Assembly (NCBI GenBank): GCA_963576565.1
Contig: OY755044.1
Span: forward strand, 51,591,847 to 51,655,846
DNA length: 64,000 nt
Reading direction: 5' to 3'
From: Aspidapion aeneum
Lineage: Eukaryota; Arthropoda; Insecta; Coleoptera; Brentidae
Part shown: piece after piece, positions 12,901 to 23,318 of the stretch
Numbering within the stretch: the stretch's first letter is position 1
Layout of the letters: the number at the start of each line of letters is the position of its first letter
The notes under the pieces: generated by a model
The model's input: the letters and a program-made list of their open reading frames with translations, nothing else
The model's database searches: none
What the model was told of the DNA's origin: nothing
Translations under genes and position numbers: made by a program

Positions 12901-15369
12901 GTGATGTGGTAAATAAGAACATAACTGAGGTCTAGGTTCGGATCTTGGAATTAAAGACATGTGCCCGTTTTTGAGATATTCTCTCATAAAATCCGAGTAC
13001 ATACTATAGAAATTTGAATTTTTTATTAAGCGAGATTCGAGAGACAAAAATTGACGATAGGCCACTGAATATGTGTCTCCTAGGTCAGGAGGGTCAATGT
13101 GACGAAAAGGCAAATTTACAGTAAATCGGCCCGAAATATCTCTAGTGGTAGTTTTTTGGAAAATCTCTTCACATCTTTTTTCTTCGGGTGAGAGAAACGT
13201 TTTTGACTTAATTGATTCTAGTTCCCAAAATCTGCGAATATTAAAGTCGAGAGACTGCTCACAGGAAGTAAAGTACGAATTTACTTGAGGTGAAATATTT
13301 ATGTTTTGAGTTTGGCCCATCAAGACCCACCCAAAAACTGTCTCAAAAGCGGAGGGTAGGCCGTGAGGTCCTGGAATTCGTCCTGATTGGACGATTTCTG
13401 TGTAAAGTTGTGCACCTAAGAGTAAGTCAATTGGACCAGGGTTGTAAAATTGATTATCTGCAAGCTTTAGATTTGAAATATGACTCCAATTGGATGAATC
13501 TACCTGTACTGAGGGCATATTCGAACAGAGTTTCGGTAAAACGAAGACTTGAATAGAAAAGGCAGGCTCTTGTTGGCCTAGGGCTCGAATAGTGCAAGTA
13601 GAAATGCCGTTAGTGGCCGATGAAGATTGATTTAGTCCCAGAACAGGGATCGAAATTTTGTTTCTTGGCAAGCCTAACCTGTTAAGACAAGCTTCGCTTA
13701 TCAGGTTAGCTTGGCTACCGCTGTCCAGAAGTGCTCGGACAGGTTGGTAGTTACCCCGACTATCGAGTACCTCTAATTTTATAGTCGCTAGAAGCACTGT
13801 CGTACGGGGCGTCAAGGTGGATAACGAAGAGTATTGATTTGTAGATGTATTTGGATTTGAATTGATTTGAATTGAACCTGAACTGGGTTGAACAAAACTA
13901 GGGTTCTGTTGGCTAAGAATTGAATTTGAATTCTGGTACGATAAGTTTGTGCCTGTGCTAGGCACGGCCACTTGATTTGAGTTAAAACTTTGATTTAAGT
14001 TCGAATTTTGATTTGAATTTTGCCTTGAATTAACAAAGGATTGACTTGAATTCTGACGGATTGAATCTGTCGTTTGCGATAGATGAATAAGACTATGGTG
14101 CCTATGTCGACATACCCTGCAGTTGTAGGTACTACTGCAGTCGATTACTTGATGATTTGAACGTAAACAGTTGATACATAACGATTGTTGTTTTACATAA
14201 GTAAAACGATCTGAAGGAGATTTGGAAATAAAAACACCACACTGCGAGAGTGGGTGAAAAGAATTATTGCATAATTTGCACTTATAGGGTTGTTGGTTTT
14301 GTCGAAATTGAATATTGGATTGTTTATTTGATACTTGTGAGTGCGTATGCGCTAAAAAATTTGATGGAGGGCTTGATTTGTACTGATTATTTGAATAAGA
14401 ATTATATTTTTGGTTACTAGAATTCGAATAATTTGGTTTTTGCTGTTTTGAAGTCGAAGGTTGCATTTGCGTATTTTGGGGAGATAGCTGTACTGTTTCA
14501 AGAGCACGGCATTGGTTAATAAGAAACTGAATTAGATTTTGATATGTTGGAATCTCGGTAGTACTATACTTTAATTCGAAAGCGGTTCTTGTGGTTTGAT
14601 CGATTTTTGATAATAAAATTGAAAATAAACAAAAACACCACGACGTTACTGGAAATTCAAGATTTTCGAGCGCCGCAATATTCTCGGAAAAGGTATCTAC
14701 CAAGACTCTAAGATCCTTTGCTGACTGGTTTCCCTTTAAAGAATTTGCATAGTAGATTGAGTTCCAGTAGGTACTGGCTAAAAGTCTTTTATTTTGATAG
14801 CGATCTGTTAATACCTTCCAGGCGATTGCGTAATTACTTGCCGTTAATTTTATAGAGCTTAAAATATTAAGTGGTTCATTTCATCCAAGGAAGGTTAGCA
14901 AATGTTGAAATTTCCTTATATCGGAATAATTCGAGTTTTCGTGAACCAAACAAGAATAAACATCGTAAAAGGTTGGCCACTTTTTTACGTTTCCATTAAA
15001 GCAAGGTACCTTTAAAGGGCCCAGATCATCGCTACGTGAATAGTGTGAAGTTGCGGGGGTGAAATTTGAGTGAACTGAATCGGAACATAAACTCGAAAAA
15101 AGAACTTTAGCTTGGTGGTAGAATAGATCCGTATCTTTCCTAATTTTGTCTTGTACTTCGAATTCATCATCGTCGTCGTCTTTCAAGAGACCTATGATGT
15201 CATTATGAATGTTTTTAAATTGTTCATAGTGATCATCTAACGATTCGTAAAACGCCTTAAAAATTGGCAAGGAAGAACTATCTGATGTAGCTTTTGTTCC
15301 CAAGTTATACGTTTCCGTAATACGAGATATTGAAACTTTGCGTTGATTCTCAAGCTTTTTTAACGACAT
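9940..15369 (-). CDS. gag-pol: BEL/Pao gag-pol polyprotein, one in-frame stop
   Basis: One frame runs from ATG at 15369 to the stop at 9940. It is broken only by a TGA at 14881-14883, about 163 codons in; both halves (15369-14881 and from 14880 on) are in the same phase. The first part has the gag-type region containing GNVKKWPTFYDVYSCLVHEN. After the stop come zinc-knuckle cysteines (CINCLRSNHQVIDC, CRVCRHRHHSLIH) and an aspartic protease (ALLDSGSQANLISEA). A Pao-type reverse transcriptase follows (FLTDIKQHFLQIQI, TFGVSSSPYLAIRTL, catalytic NIFMDDICCG), then the RNase H-like region (LLGFCDASELGYASCV). The integrase has HPGINTVQYLIRQKFW, VCLDYAGPI, ITSDRGSNFVGA and GLAEAGVKSIKTHL. The C-terminal DUF5641-like segment includes RWQLIQRIHADFW. 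The TGA could be a disabling mutation or a read-through site; the sequence alone cannot tell. Confidence 0.93.
14881..14883 (-). other. In-frame TGA interrupting BEL/Pao gag
   Basis: The codon after LLTFLG is TGA, then the same frame continues with coding-like sequence through the rest of gag and pol. The following bases on the minus strand are AATGAACC. Confidence 0.85.
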
Positions 15370-15921
15370 ATTGTTAATTTAAAAAAATAAAAAATATTTA
15401 AAAGGAATAAAACTAACACTTGACCCCTATTGACTTTAATCAGTCCAAAAGAGTCCGACAAGCATATATTTTATTATCGATTTCTCGAATAAATGCAAAA
15501 ACTTATCATCAGCTGTTATCCTAGGTCGCGATTTTTCTCCCAAAATAAATGCACACAGATACAACTTGTACCTACTACCGTTTCTCTTATTATTTACAGG
15601 TAAATACTAATTCTACTAGATGTGTTTGTTTACCTGTTAAATAAAAATAAAGCATTTAACTCACAAGCACTTTTGTTGTTTTGAATAACTATAACATATT
15701 ATTTAAACAAATAACTATTATTTAAACAACTTTCGATTTTTGAATCAAAACAAACGACGTACGAAGTGCCAATTTCGGCTGCAATGAAATGTGGGTGGAG
15801 CAACCGTTAAGCCACGCAAGGGGGGACGGAACCTCCTTTCTAAACCGGACACGGCAACAAACGAATCAAAATGGCGAGGCGAAAAAATCTAATATTTCTA
15901 GCAAACAAATTTTAAAAAACT
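15370..15921 (-). other. BEL/Pao 5' leader
   Basis: Non-coding sequence between the primer-binding site and the gag start. No other signal recognised. Confidence 0.6.
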
Positions 15922-15939
15922 ATCTGGGTCGTGGGACCA
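15922..15939 (-). other. BEL/Pao candidate primer-binding site
   Basis: Five bases after the 5' LTR, the minus strand reads TGGTCCCACGACCCAGAT. It begins TGG as expected for pairing to a tRNA CCA end. I could not identify the tRNA. Confidence 0.55.
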
Positions 15940-15944
15940 GAAAA

Positions 15945-16425
15945 TGTTGTGTTTTGAGGGTTGAGAGCTGCGGGACTGTAAGCGCTGGCCGTTTTATAAA
16001 ATCTGGGTGCAAAAATCCTTAAAAGGACGATGTAAAAATACTAATTTCTCCGAGCCACACAAAGACAATATAGAGGATTGGCACTCACCTTTTCAGCTGT
16101 TTCCGTCGTCCAGAGGAGCTCCTCTCGCTGGCCCAGTCGTTGCAGTCGATCCACACTAGAATCACTTGTTTGTGTAATGGTTTAGTTTGATTTTCTAAGA
16201 ATTTTATTGGATTTTTTGGTTAATAGAATTTATCACCATGCTGCGTGGTGATCTCGACAGAATACGACAGACGAATATTTTTTTGGTTACGCCTTTTTGC
16301 GCAGATTCATTTTTCGTAGATGGCGCTGGCGTTTTGCTTGTGCCAATCAAATTGAAATTGTGTGGGTTTTCCGAATACGGGAATTTGGCGCAAAATTTGA
16401 ATTTAAAATTAAAGTTGCACGAACA
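15945..16425 (-). repeat. BEL/Pao 5' LTR (481 bp)
   Basis: Apparently identical to 9248-9728. The GCCCC target duplication follows at 16426-16430. Confidence 0.95.
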
Positions 16426-16503
16426 GCCCCTCTGCGTTGACTAGTTTTAGTTTTTCCTGATCTCTTCTTCGGTAATCTGTCCCACTAGATGGTGAGCGAG
16501 ACC

Positions 16504-17709
16504 TCATTTGGACGCGACAACGCGTTGAATATGCCCTGTACGTCCGCATCTGAAACACTTTACATTTGGAGGGGATCGTCTGCTTTCTTTCAAAGAGTCA
16601 ATCTTCTCTATCAGTGATTGAAACATTTGGTTTAGCGTTTTTAAGTTGACCTCATGTCCATTGCTCATTTCTTCTCCCTCCTGAATTGAAACAGCTCTTA
16701 CTTTTGGCCTGGACATATTATTTGATGATTCAATTTCAAGGGCTCGAATCAACACTTCACTGCTGTTATGGAAGCGTTCTCGACGAAGTAGCTTTGCTAA
16801 GTCCGTGTCTCGTAATCCGTTAATAAAGCGATCTACCGTGAAGGGATCTCTGTAATTTTCTGGCATTTCTGGGTAAGCTAAATACATCAGCCTCCTGATA
16901 TCTGCTTCATACTCTTGCAATGATTCTCCTGGTCTTTGTTGACGAATATTTAATTCTGACCAATGTAAATTTCGCAAGTGTTCGTCTCCATACCTTCTTT
17001 CTAACGCTGCCACTAAAGCATTATAATTCTGTTTTTGTTCGACTGGAATGGACCGTAAAAGTCCCAGAGCAGGTTCTCGTAGAGCTACTAACAAAGCTCT
17101 AGCTTTTTCTTCATCATCCAAGCCATTTGCAGCAGCGGCAGCTTCAAACTGTTGTTTGTAAGTAGACCAGGAAGACGTATCATCAAAATTTGGAGGCTTA
17201 ATGTTTTGGTTGGAATTTACAACACATCCTTGAGCTTTTATTTTGTTGTGTTCTTTCTGAAGCTGTATAAACTGTTTTGACATGTCCTGGAATTTTTCTT
17301 CTATGGTTTGAAAAACTTCTTCCCTAACATTCTGTAGTTTGGTCTCCACTTTTCCTTCAACATTTTGTACCTTTTCCTCAACATTTTGTACCTTTTCTTC
17401 TATATTCTGCAATTTATTTTGTACCTTTTGTTCCACACTATGCATTCTTTGAGTTATTTCTTCCTTAAGATCTTCGGTTGCACTCTTGAACTCTTCTCTC
17501 AGCTGTTCGGAGTTGCTCTTTATTTGATCGAAGTTTTCTTGAATGCCATCTAATCTTTGCTCCAATGTCTGTTTCATATCGTTCTGGTTTTGTTCGATGG
17601 TCTGTCTCATATCATTCTGATTTTGTTCAATAGTGTATTTCATGTCGTCCATGGTGTGTTTCATATCGCCCTGGTTTTGAGCCATTTGAGCTGCTAGAGC
17701 CTGCATCAT
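16504..17709 (-). pseudogene. gag: Gypsy gag, frame-shifted at its zinc knuckle
   Basis: The ATG at 17709 opens a 401-codon frame. Residues about 1-155 are an extended coiled coil rich in QNQNDM and EEKVQNV repeats. Residues about 170-340 resemble the capsid region (PPNFDDTSSWSTYKQQFEAA, PGESLQEYEADIRRLM, FINGLRDTDLAKLLRRERF). A zinc knuckle begins CFRCGRTGH near the end. The frame stops before the last cysteine of the C-C-H-C motif. The neighbouring frame supplies a cysteine at the right spacing and stays open towards pol, so an indel near 16530 broke the protein. It is separated from pol by the BEL/Pao insertion. Confidence 0.9.
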
Positions 17710-17764
17710 TTTAGTTAAGCATCAACTTCCTGATAAATCACTTAAAACGTCTATTTTAGGGCTA

Positions 17765-18745
17765 TAAAGCGAATGTCGAAGTCGGTTTTTCAATATCTTT
17801 TCCAATTCTTAAATAGAACCTAATGGAATGTTTTGGAATATACTGGTAAATGCTACTCTTTCTGCTACTAGGCAAATGTAGAAGTCACTTTTTGATTATC
17901 TCTTTTGGTTCTCGAATAGACCGTCGTAGAATGTTATGGAATATTCTAGAAATAATTTCTAATTCTTACTTTTAAAATAACTAAGCTACTGTCGAAGTCG
18001 GTATTTGTATATCTCTTCTAGTTTTTGAATAGAACGTCGTAGAATGTTATGGAATCTTCTAGAAATTCTTTCTAATTCTTACTTTTGAAATAACTAAACT
18101 AATGTCGAAATCGATATTTGTATATCTCTTCTAGTTTTTGAATAGAACGTCGTAGAATGTTATGGAATCTTCTAGAAATTCTTTTTAGTTCTTACTTTTG
18201 AAATTACTAAGCTAATGTCGAAGTCTCTTTTTGGATATTTCTTCTGGTTTTCGAATAGAGCGTCGTAGAAAGTGATGGAATGTTCTAGAAATTCTTTCTG
18301 ATTCTTACTTTTAAAATTACTAATCTAATGTCGAAGTCGGTATTTGTATATCTCTTCTAGGTTTTGAATAGAACGTCGTAGAATGTTATGGAATCTTCTA
18401 GAAATTCTTTTTAGTTCTTACTTTTGAAATTACTAAGCTAATGTCGAAGTCTCTTTTTGGATATTTCTTCTGGTTTTCGAATAGAGCGTCGTAGAAAGTG
18501 ATGGAATGTTCTAGAAATTCTTTCTGATTCTTACTTTTAAAATTACTAATCTAATGTCGAAGTCGGTATTTGTATATCTCTTCTAGTTTTTGAATAGAAC
18601 GTCGTAGAATGTTATAGAATATTCTAGAAAATCTCTCTAATTATCAATTTTTGGACTGTAAAGTTAATGTCGAAGTCGGTTCTTAAATATCTCTTTTAGT
18701 TTTTGAATAAAACAATATCGAACTTCTTCGAATATTCTGGAAAAA
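17765..18745. repeat. 113-bp tandem array with heat-shock elements in the Gypsy leader
   Basis: About nine units of 113 bp fill most of the leader between the primer-binding site and gag. Units begin near GTCGAAGTCGGT. Eight carry GAAnnTTCTAGAA or GAAnnTTCTGGAA at 17939, 18052, 18165, 18278, 18391, 18504, 18617 and 18730, each exactly 113 bases after the last. A decayed version (GAATGTTTTGGAA) sits one period earlier at 17826. The motif GAAnnTTCnnGAA is the classic three-pentamer site bound by heat-shock factor. Function is inferred only from the motif. Confidence 0.85.
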
Positions 18746-18912
18746 TCACTTACTGTTTTTCTGTCCAATTGTCCTATCCGGTGGTAATATGTAAGGGTAG
18801 TCTTTGCACTATTCAGTTCCGAATATTCTGGCAAAATCACTTACTGTTCTTCTTTTTAATTGTCCTAGCCGGTGGTACTGTGTAAGGATAGTCTTTGCAC
18901 TATTTATTTCTT
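18728..18912. repeat. About 93-bp direct duplication in the Gypsy leader
   Basis: Two copies starting GAATATTCTGG (18730 and about 18820) share CAAAATCACTTACTGTT, AATTGTCCTA, CCGGTGGTA and TAGTCTTTGCACTATT. The second copy's heat-shock motif is degraded (GGCAA for GGAAA). Confidence 0.8.
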
Positions 18913-18914
18913 TT

Positions 18915-18933
18915 AATCCCACTTCTGACACCA
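18915..18933 (-). other. Gypsy primer-binding site, matches tRNA-Leu
   Basis: Two bases after the 5' LTR the minus strand reads TGGTGTCAGAAGTGGGATT. From memory, this is the complement of the 3' end of a metazoan tRNA-Leu(CAA). The match is the full 18-19 bases expected for a primer site. Confidence 0.82.
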
Positions 18934-18935
18934 AT

Positions 18936-19314
18936 TGTTACGGGTTCACAACGACAAATTAAAACTCGCAATTGTTGAAAACGATACGTCAATTTATTTC
19001 GACAAATTATGTACAAAAACACACACTTAAACTTGCTAATATTTCACTACTCTAATCGGTCTATTAACTTCGTGTTAATATCGCACGACCACTACAGCAC
19101 GTTATCTGTGACTGACTCCTGGTGCGCGACCCCGGCCCTATATATAGGATCGTCCATCTCTCTCGAACTTTCCGGCAGCCTTCGACGTCGCAAGCCAAAG
19201 ACAACGCAACTAAAACCTAGACTGAGAATACAACCTTAAGATAAATCGACCTAATACTACACTAAACCTAAATAAATTCCAATTATAAAATTTAAATAAC
19301 TTAAATTTGTAACA
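18936..19314 (-). repeat. Gypsy 5' LTR (379 bp)
   Basis: Same termini as 5266-5670. It is 26 bases shorter because one CGTCCGGAAAGTTC-containing segment is absent. Confidence 0.92.
19111..19146 (-). promoter_or_regulatory. Gypsy LTR core promoter: TATA box and initiator
   Basis: On the minus strand TATATATA (19146-19139) is followed about 33 bases later by TCAGT (19115-19111), the arthropod initiator consensus. Spacing is typical for a TATA/Inr promoter. The same pair is present in the 3' LTR (TATA at 5469-5476). Confidence 0.7.
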
Positions 19315-19620
19315 GTAGCAAAGAGTGATGCCATGACGCGACGAACGCGGCAGACACTGACATGCGACGAAGGGTCAGATATTTTACAAATGCACGGCGG
19401 GTCAGGCGAAACGCGACTCTATATCTTGAGACAAGTCGAGACACACATAAGTTCGTTTCTCGTTTAAATCTCGCGGTTACAGATGTTTAAGTTACTTACT
19501 TGGTTTTTTGCATGTGAATTGCGTTATGTATAAATGTTGTGCTTGTGTGATTTGGCCGTGAAGGGCCAAATATCAAAGGCTAGGCGTGAAGAAAAGGGAA
19601 ATTTAGTTCTATATTAGAAT
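19315..19620 (+). repeat. Element A left arm, inner part
   Basis: Begins with the GTAG duplication of the Gypsy insertion. It is the inverted partner of about 21250-21462, including GATTTGGCCGTGAAGGGCC. Confidence 0.75.
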
Positions 19621-20110
19621 GTGACTCTTGGCCCTACGGGCCTCCAATTTATTTCTATATTAGTATGTGACTCTCGGCCCTACGGGCCTCCAGGAGTCCA
19701 TATTCACTATATTAGTATGTAACTCTTGGCCCTACGGTCCTCCAGTCGTCCAAATTCACTATATTAGTATGTGACTCTCGGCCCTACGGGCATCCATATT
19801 TAAAAGGGAAACTACCCGACTCCAGTTTAATTCTATATTATAATGTGCCTCTCGGCCCTACGGGCCTCCAATTTATGTCTATATTAGTATGTGACACTCG
19901 GCCCAACGGGCCACCGGGAATCCATATTTGAAATTGAAACTACGCGCCTCCCGTTAAATTTGATATTAGAACGTGACTCTCGGCCCAACGGGCCTCCAAT
20001 TTATTTCTATATTAGTATGTGACTCTCGGCCCTACGGGACTCCAATTTATTTCTATATTAGTATTTGACTCTCGGCCCTACAGGCCTACGCGAGTCCATA
20101 TTTGAAAGGG
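19620..20110. repeat. Minisatellite, CTCGGCCCTACGGGCCTCC units
   Basis: About nine irregular units of roughly 45-75 bp each contain GACTCTCGGCCCTACGGGCC followed by TATATTAGTATGTG. One further unit lies at about 20985 and one inverted unit at about 21210-21257, so the array turns round within element A. Confidence 0.8.
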
Positions 20111-21200
20111 AAACTATGCGCCTCCCGTTAAATTCTATATTGGAATCGAGACTTTTGATTTGAGCCCCCCACTCCCTGCTATAGGCATAATATGTGAAAA
20201 CAGAAAATTTGACATGGTGTAATTAGTTTAAACCTGGAAGACACAATTTTAACGGTAATGAACTATGTATTTTTTTCTTGCAAGCCTACACAATAGCGTA
20301 TCTGTCGCCGTCGAGATAATTAAAATAAATTGTCGGCGTCTTAAAATATGACTCTTCAAAGAAGCACCAATTTTTGGCAAATTTTGATGGTTTTTTGACA
20401 AAAACTCAAAAAATACCAAACTAATCTAAAATTTATAGATCTTAGGCCCTATCGTTAAGTTATTTTAAATTTTTCATTTTGACGTCTCTGTTTAGAGATA
20501 TAGGCAAATAATTGAAATTTTAAAAAAATCTGTTTTTGAAAAACACAGGGACGTATTGCGCGTCAATGCACTAAGTGAGTGACATCTAAAGCCACATAAA
20601 TTTATTTTGTTATCGTAGAAATAGGTTCAATCAAGGGCTGTCAAGTCACCGGAAGTGATGCAGCAAAATCGTTTCTGAGATATAAATTGTCAAAATATAA
20701 CCAATTTAAAGTTTTTTATATTTAAGGATCCCTGGAGAGGAGGGATGCGACCTACAAAAAAGTTTATTTGAAGTTTTTTTGTTAATTTGACCGTAAAAAT
20801 AATTTCTGTTATTAAAAAATTAAATTATTGTATTTTTTTTTTCGCCTGATGACGTCACTTACATAAACGGTGCCAGCGAGTGCTTTTATTCGAGATAAAA
20901 ACTTATCGTAGAGCTCTGAAATTTGGCACACTAATAGGCATTGACAAACTAAATCGAAATGGATTCTTTCATTTTTTCGATTTGACCCTATACGGGCCTC
21001 CGGGAATCCATATTTGAAAGGGAAACTACGCTCCTCCCGTTAAATTCTATATTAGAATCGAGACTTTTGATTTGAGCCCCCCACTCCCCGCTACAGGCAT
21101 AATATGGCAAAACAGAAAAATTGACATAGCGTTCACCTGGAAAACAAAATTTCAACGGTAATGATTTATGATTTTTTTTTGCCGTCGAGATAATAGAGAT
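20090..21200. repeat. Element A centre with a 200-bp direct repeat
   Basis: About 20090-20280 (GAGTCCATATTTGAAAGGG ... AACGGTAATGA) recurs in the same orientation at about 20997-21170. The sequence between is non-coding. A G-run near 21200 precedes the inverted arm. Confidence 0.7.
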
Positions 21201-21209
21201 AGGGGGGGG

Positions 21210-21857
21210 GGCGGGGCGAGAGTCACATACTAATATAGAAATAAATTGGAGGCCCGCCTTTGACATTTGGCCCTTCACGGCCAAATCACACAAGCACAAC
21301 ATTTATACATAATGCAATTCACAACAAAAAACTCTGTAACCGCGAGAGTTAAACGAAAAACGAACTTATGTGTGGCCCGCCGTGCATTTGTAAAATATCT
21401 GACCCTTCGTCGCATGTCAGTGTCTACCGCGTTCGTCGCGTCATGGCATCAATCTTTGCTACTTTAAAAAAAACTATGCGTCCGATTGACATTTTTCAAA
21501 AATCATTTTGATCCCTGATATTTGATACACAAAGTTTACAGAAGGTGTTTTTTTGATTAAGCAAAGGGTTCTCGAGTTATAAAAAGTTATAAATTATTAT
21601 AAATACCCGTTTTCAGGGCAAGCACTTGTTTAATAGGGAACTCCATATAAAAGCATTGGTAACGATATTTTCAACATTGAAAAATAAATGTTTCTGATAG
21701 TAATATTACTATATGCTTTTGGTGGAGTCATGAGCACACTTTATAGATTCAAAAAATGCAAAAAAATTTTTTTCCAAATTTTTGGAAAATCTACCCTCAC
21801 CACCCCCTGCACACGACGATTTTTGGACGACCAGTCGATTTTGCATTCTTAGGGTGT
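21210..21857 (-). repeat. Element A right arm, uninterrupted
   Basis: Reverse complement of the left arm without the B and Gypsy insertions. It keeps the empty target of the Gypsy (CTAC, 21459-21462) and of element B (around 21633-21635). Confidence 0.78.
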
Positions 21858-22640
21858 AAGAAATGATTTACATCGTGTCTTACACTTTAGCAATGAAGTG
21901 CACACGAAAATCGATTCTAGAAGACTTTTACGCGCTTATAAACTCTAATAATATTGAAAGCGGACCGATCCCAGCTCTTCTGTGGTTTCAAGAGGGAGCG
22001 TGACCTTGTCGAATGAGTGCCGTGCCCTCAGATATAATCAGTGACGGATCTAGACCCCGAAAATTGGGGTTGCCCAAAAATAATATTTTATTATTACTTT
22101 TTGCAAATTTGTTAAGTACTATTAGTTAATTCATGAAAGTATATACCAGGTAGGCCAATTTTTGTTATAATGTTCGAACTACCGATTTTAGTAGGATAAG
22201 TGGCAATTAATTTAATTAATAAAGATTTTAAAATCGGTGATATAGTTCCAAGGTAATTATGTTTCTTTAGGTCCCATTTTAACAAAAAATAGGGAGCCAT
22301 GGATGAACCAGAGGGGGGGCGGCCCGGCCCCTTCCCCAACGTTAAGATTTTTGTGCCACATATTACATGAGCAAAAAACTTAAATTCCATAAAATCCGAC
22401 ATCATGGGGTCTCGCCACCCCTCAGGCATATTCGTCGGTGCGCTATTGAGTAACCTCTTTAACCCATTTGTTCCCAAGCAGTGGCCTATCTATGCCCTTA
22501 AAGTTGGTGGAGCCCTAAAATAAAACTAAATTATGACTTTTTTACAGATAAAACTGGGGTCGGGCAAAAGTAAATTCGAGGAAAAATTATTATTTTGTTT
22601 TATAGTTTAAAAATTTTAAGCTTTGCGAACAAAGCATCGA
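21858..22640. other. Non-coding, hAT-like MITE fragments
   Basis: No supported gene. CAGTGACGGATCTAGA (about 22045) and CAGTGGCCTATCTATGCC (about 22484) resemble the left ends of hAT-type MITEs in the same orientation. A G/C-rich run lies at 22310-22335. Right ends and duplications could not be fixed. Confidence 0.4.
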
Positions 22641-23010
22641 AACACAAAATATCAACAGTTCAAAGTGTCGAAAACACAAAAAATCGAAATTACAAAACAC
22701 CGAAAAGACAAAATATCGAATTACAAAATGTCGAAATGCAAAATAAAAGATAAAACCCAACCTAACACGATCTGGTCAGGTTAGATTTTGTGTAATAACC
22801 CAACCAGAACATGTTAGTACTTTTTGTTTACTAACGAAACCAGATCAGGTTTAAAACCTATTAATATTATACAAAAAAATTAACCTGATCTGGTCAGGTT
22901 AGTTTTTTTTAATTATAATAACCTAACCAGAACAGGTTTTTTTTAATAACTTCGTTATTTTGTACTTTCGTCATTTTGTGTTTAAACGTTTTGTTCGTCA
23001 TCCCAAAACG
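22640..23010. repeat. Element L: short CGAAA/ACAAAA arrays in inverted orientation
   Basis: Left part 22635-22745 repeats variants of TCGAAA..ACAAAA about every 16 bp. The right part (about 22950-23000) has the inverse, TTTTGTACTTTCGTCATTTTG. Between them AACCTGATCTGGTCAGGTTA-type sequence is repeated in both orientations. The architecture matches 58246-61810. Confidence 0.5.
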
Positions 23011-23156
23011 CACTAGAACAATATAAAAATAATATATTTTTCCTGTCTTTTTAAGTGTTTAATATGTATTTAAAAGGAAACAGCTACCACTAACACCTTT
23101 GACACCAACATAAAAAACTCAAACTTTTATATGCTTTATCCAAACCATCTCTCTCA

Positions 23157-23318
23157 GTCATGGCGCACCTAAGGTGGGACACTCGGGGCTCGGGCCCCCT
23201 CCAAAACCTTCGGATTTTTTGGATATTTTTTACATGTTTATTGAAAATAGCATAAGATACGGCATGTTCGGGATTTGAGCATCCCCAAAACGTATTCCTG
23301 GGTGCGCTATTGCTCAGT
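23157..23318. mobile_element. Small MITE-like insert with CAGTCATGGCGCACC ends
   Basis: Ends CAGTCATGGCGCACC and GGGTGCGCTATTGCTC are imperfect inverted repeats around a GC-rich body (GGGCTCGGGCCCCC). hAT-like in style; no 8-bp duplication was confirmed. Confidence 0.4.

Larger units (their letters stand above)
9248..16425 (-). mobile_element. BEL/Pao LTR retrotransposon, very recent insertion
   Basis: The element is 7178 bp with two 481-bp LTRs that appear identical along their whole length. It is flanked by GCCCC duplications and inserted between gag and pol of the Gypsy element in the same orientation. One long gag-pol frame occupies 15369-9940 on the minus strand. Identical LTRs, clean duplications and a frame broken by only one stop indicate a recent insertion. 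It is the youngest layer of the nest. Confidence 0.95.
5266..19314 (-). mobile_element. Gypsy-type (Metaviridae) LTR retrotransposon, interrupted by a BEL/Pao element
   Basis: Two LTRs beginning TGTTACGGG and ending TGTAACA bound the element, and gag then pol are encoded on the minus strand. The flanks are GTAG at 5262-5265 and GTAG at 19315-19318, a 4-bp target-site duplication. The intact inverted copy of the target at 21459-21462 carries a single CTAC, confirming it. The two LTRs differ by a 26-bp indel and several substitutions, so this insertion is clearly older than the BEL element inside it. The coding region has a frame slip at the end of gag and stops at 9187-9189 and 5884-5886, so the copy is defective. 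Confidence 0.93.
703..21857. mobile_element. Element A: fold-back element with long inverted arms, host of nested insertions
   Basis: The sequence at 703-927, 5129-5265 and 19319 to about 19680, read in order, is the reverse complement of 21857 back to about 21210. The two arms (about 650-700 bp once insertions are ignored) meet the outside at a shared terminal motif ACACCCTAAG. Between them lie a 45-60-bp minisatellite and about 900 bp of non-coding DNA. No transposase is visible and no clear target-site duplication was found, so the class is unknown. Removing the two large insertions B and Gypsy leaves an element of roughly 2.9 kb. Confidence 0.7.

Noticed and set aside
16238..16444. Open frame beginning MLRGDLDRIRQ
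   Set aside because: Lies inside the BEL/Pao LTR and is present identically in the other LTR (9541).
22112..22477. 121-codon frame MGTNGLKRLLNSAPTNMPEG as a gene
   Set aside because: It spans a G/C-rich MITE-like fragment with no protein similarity.
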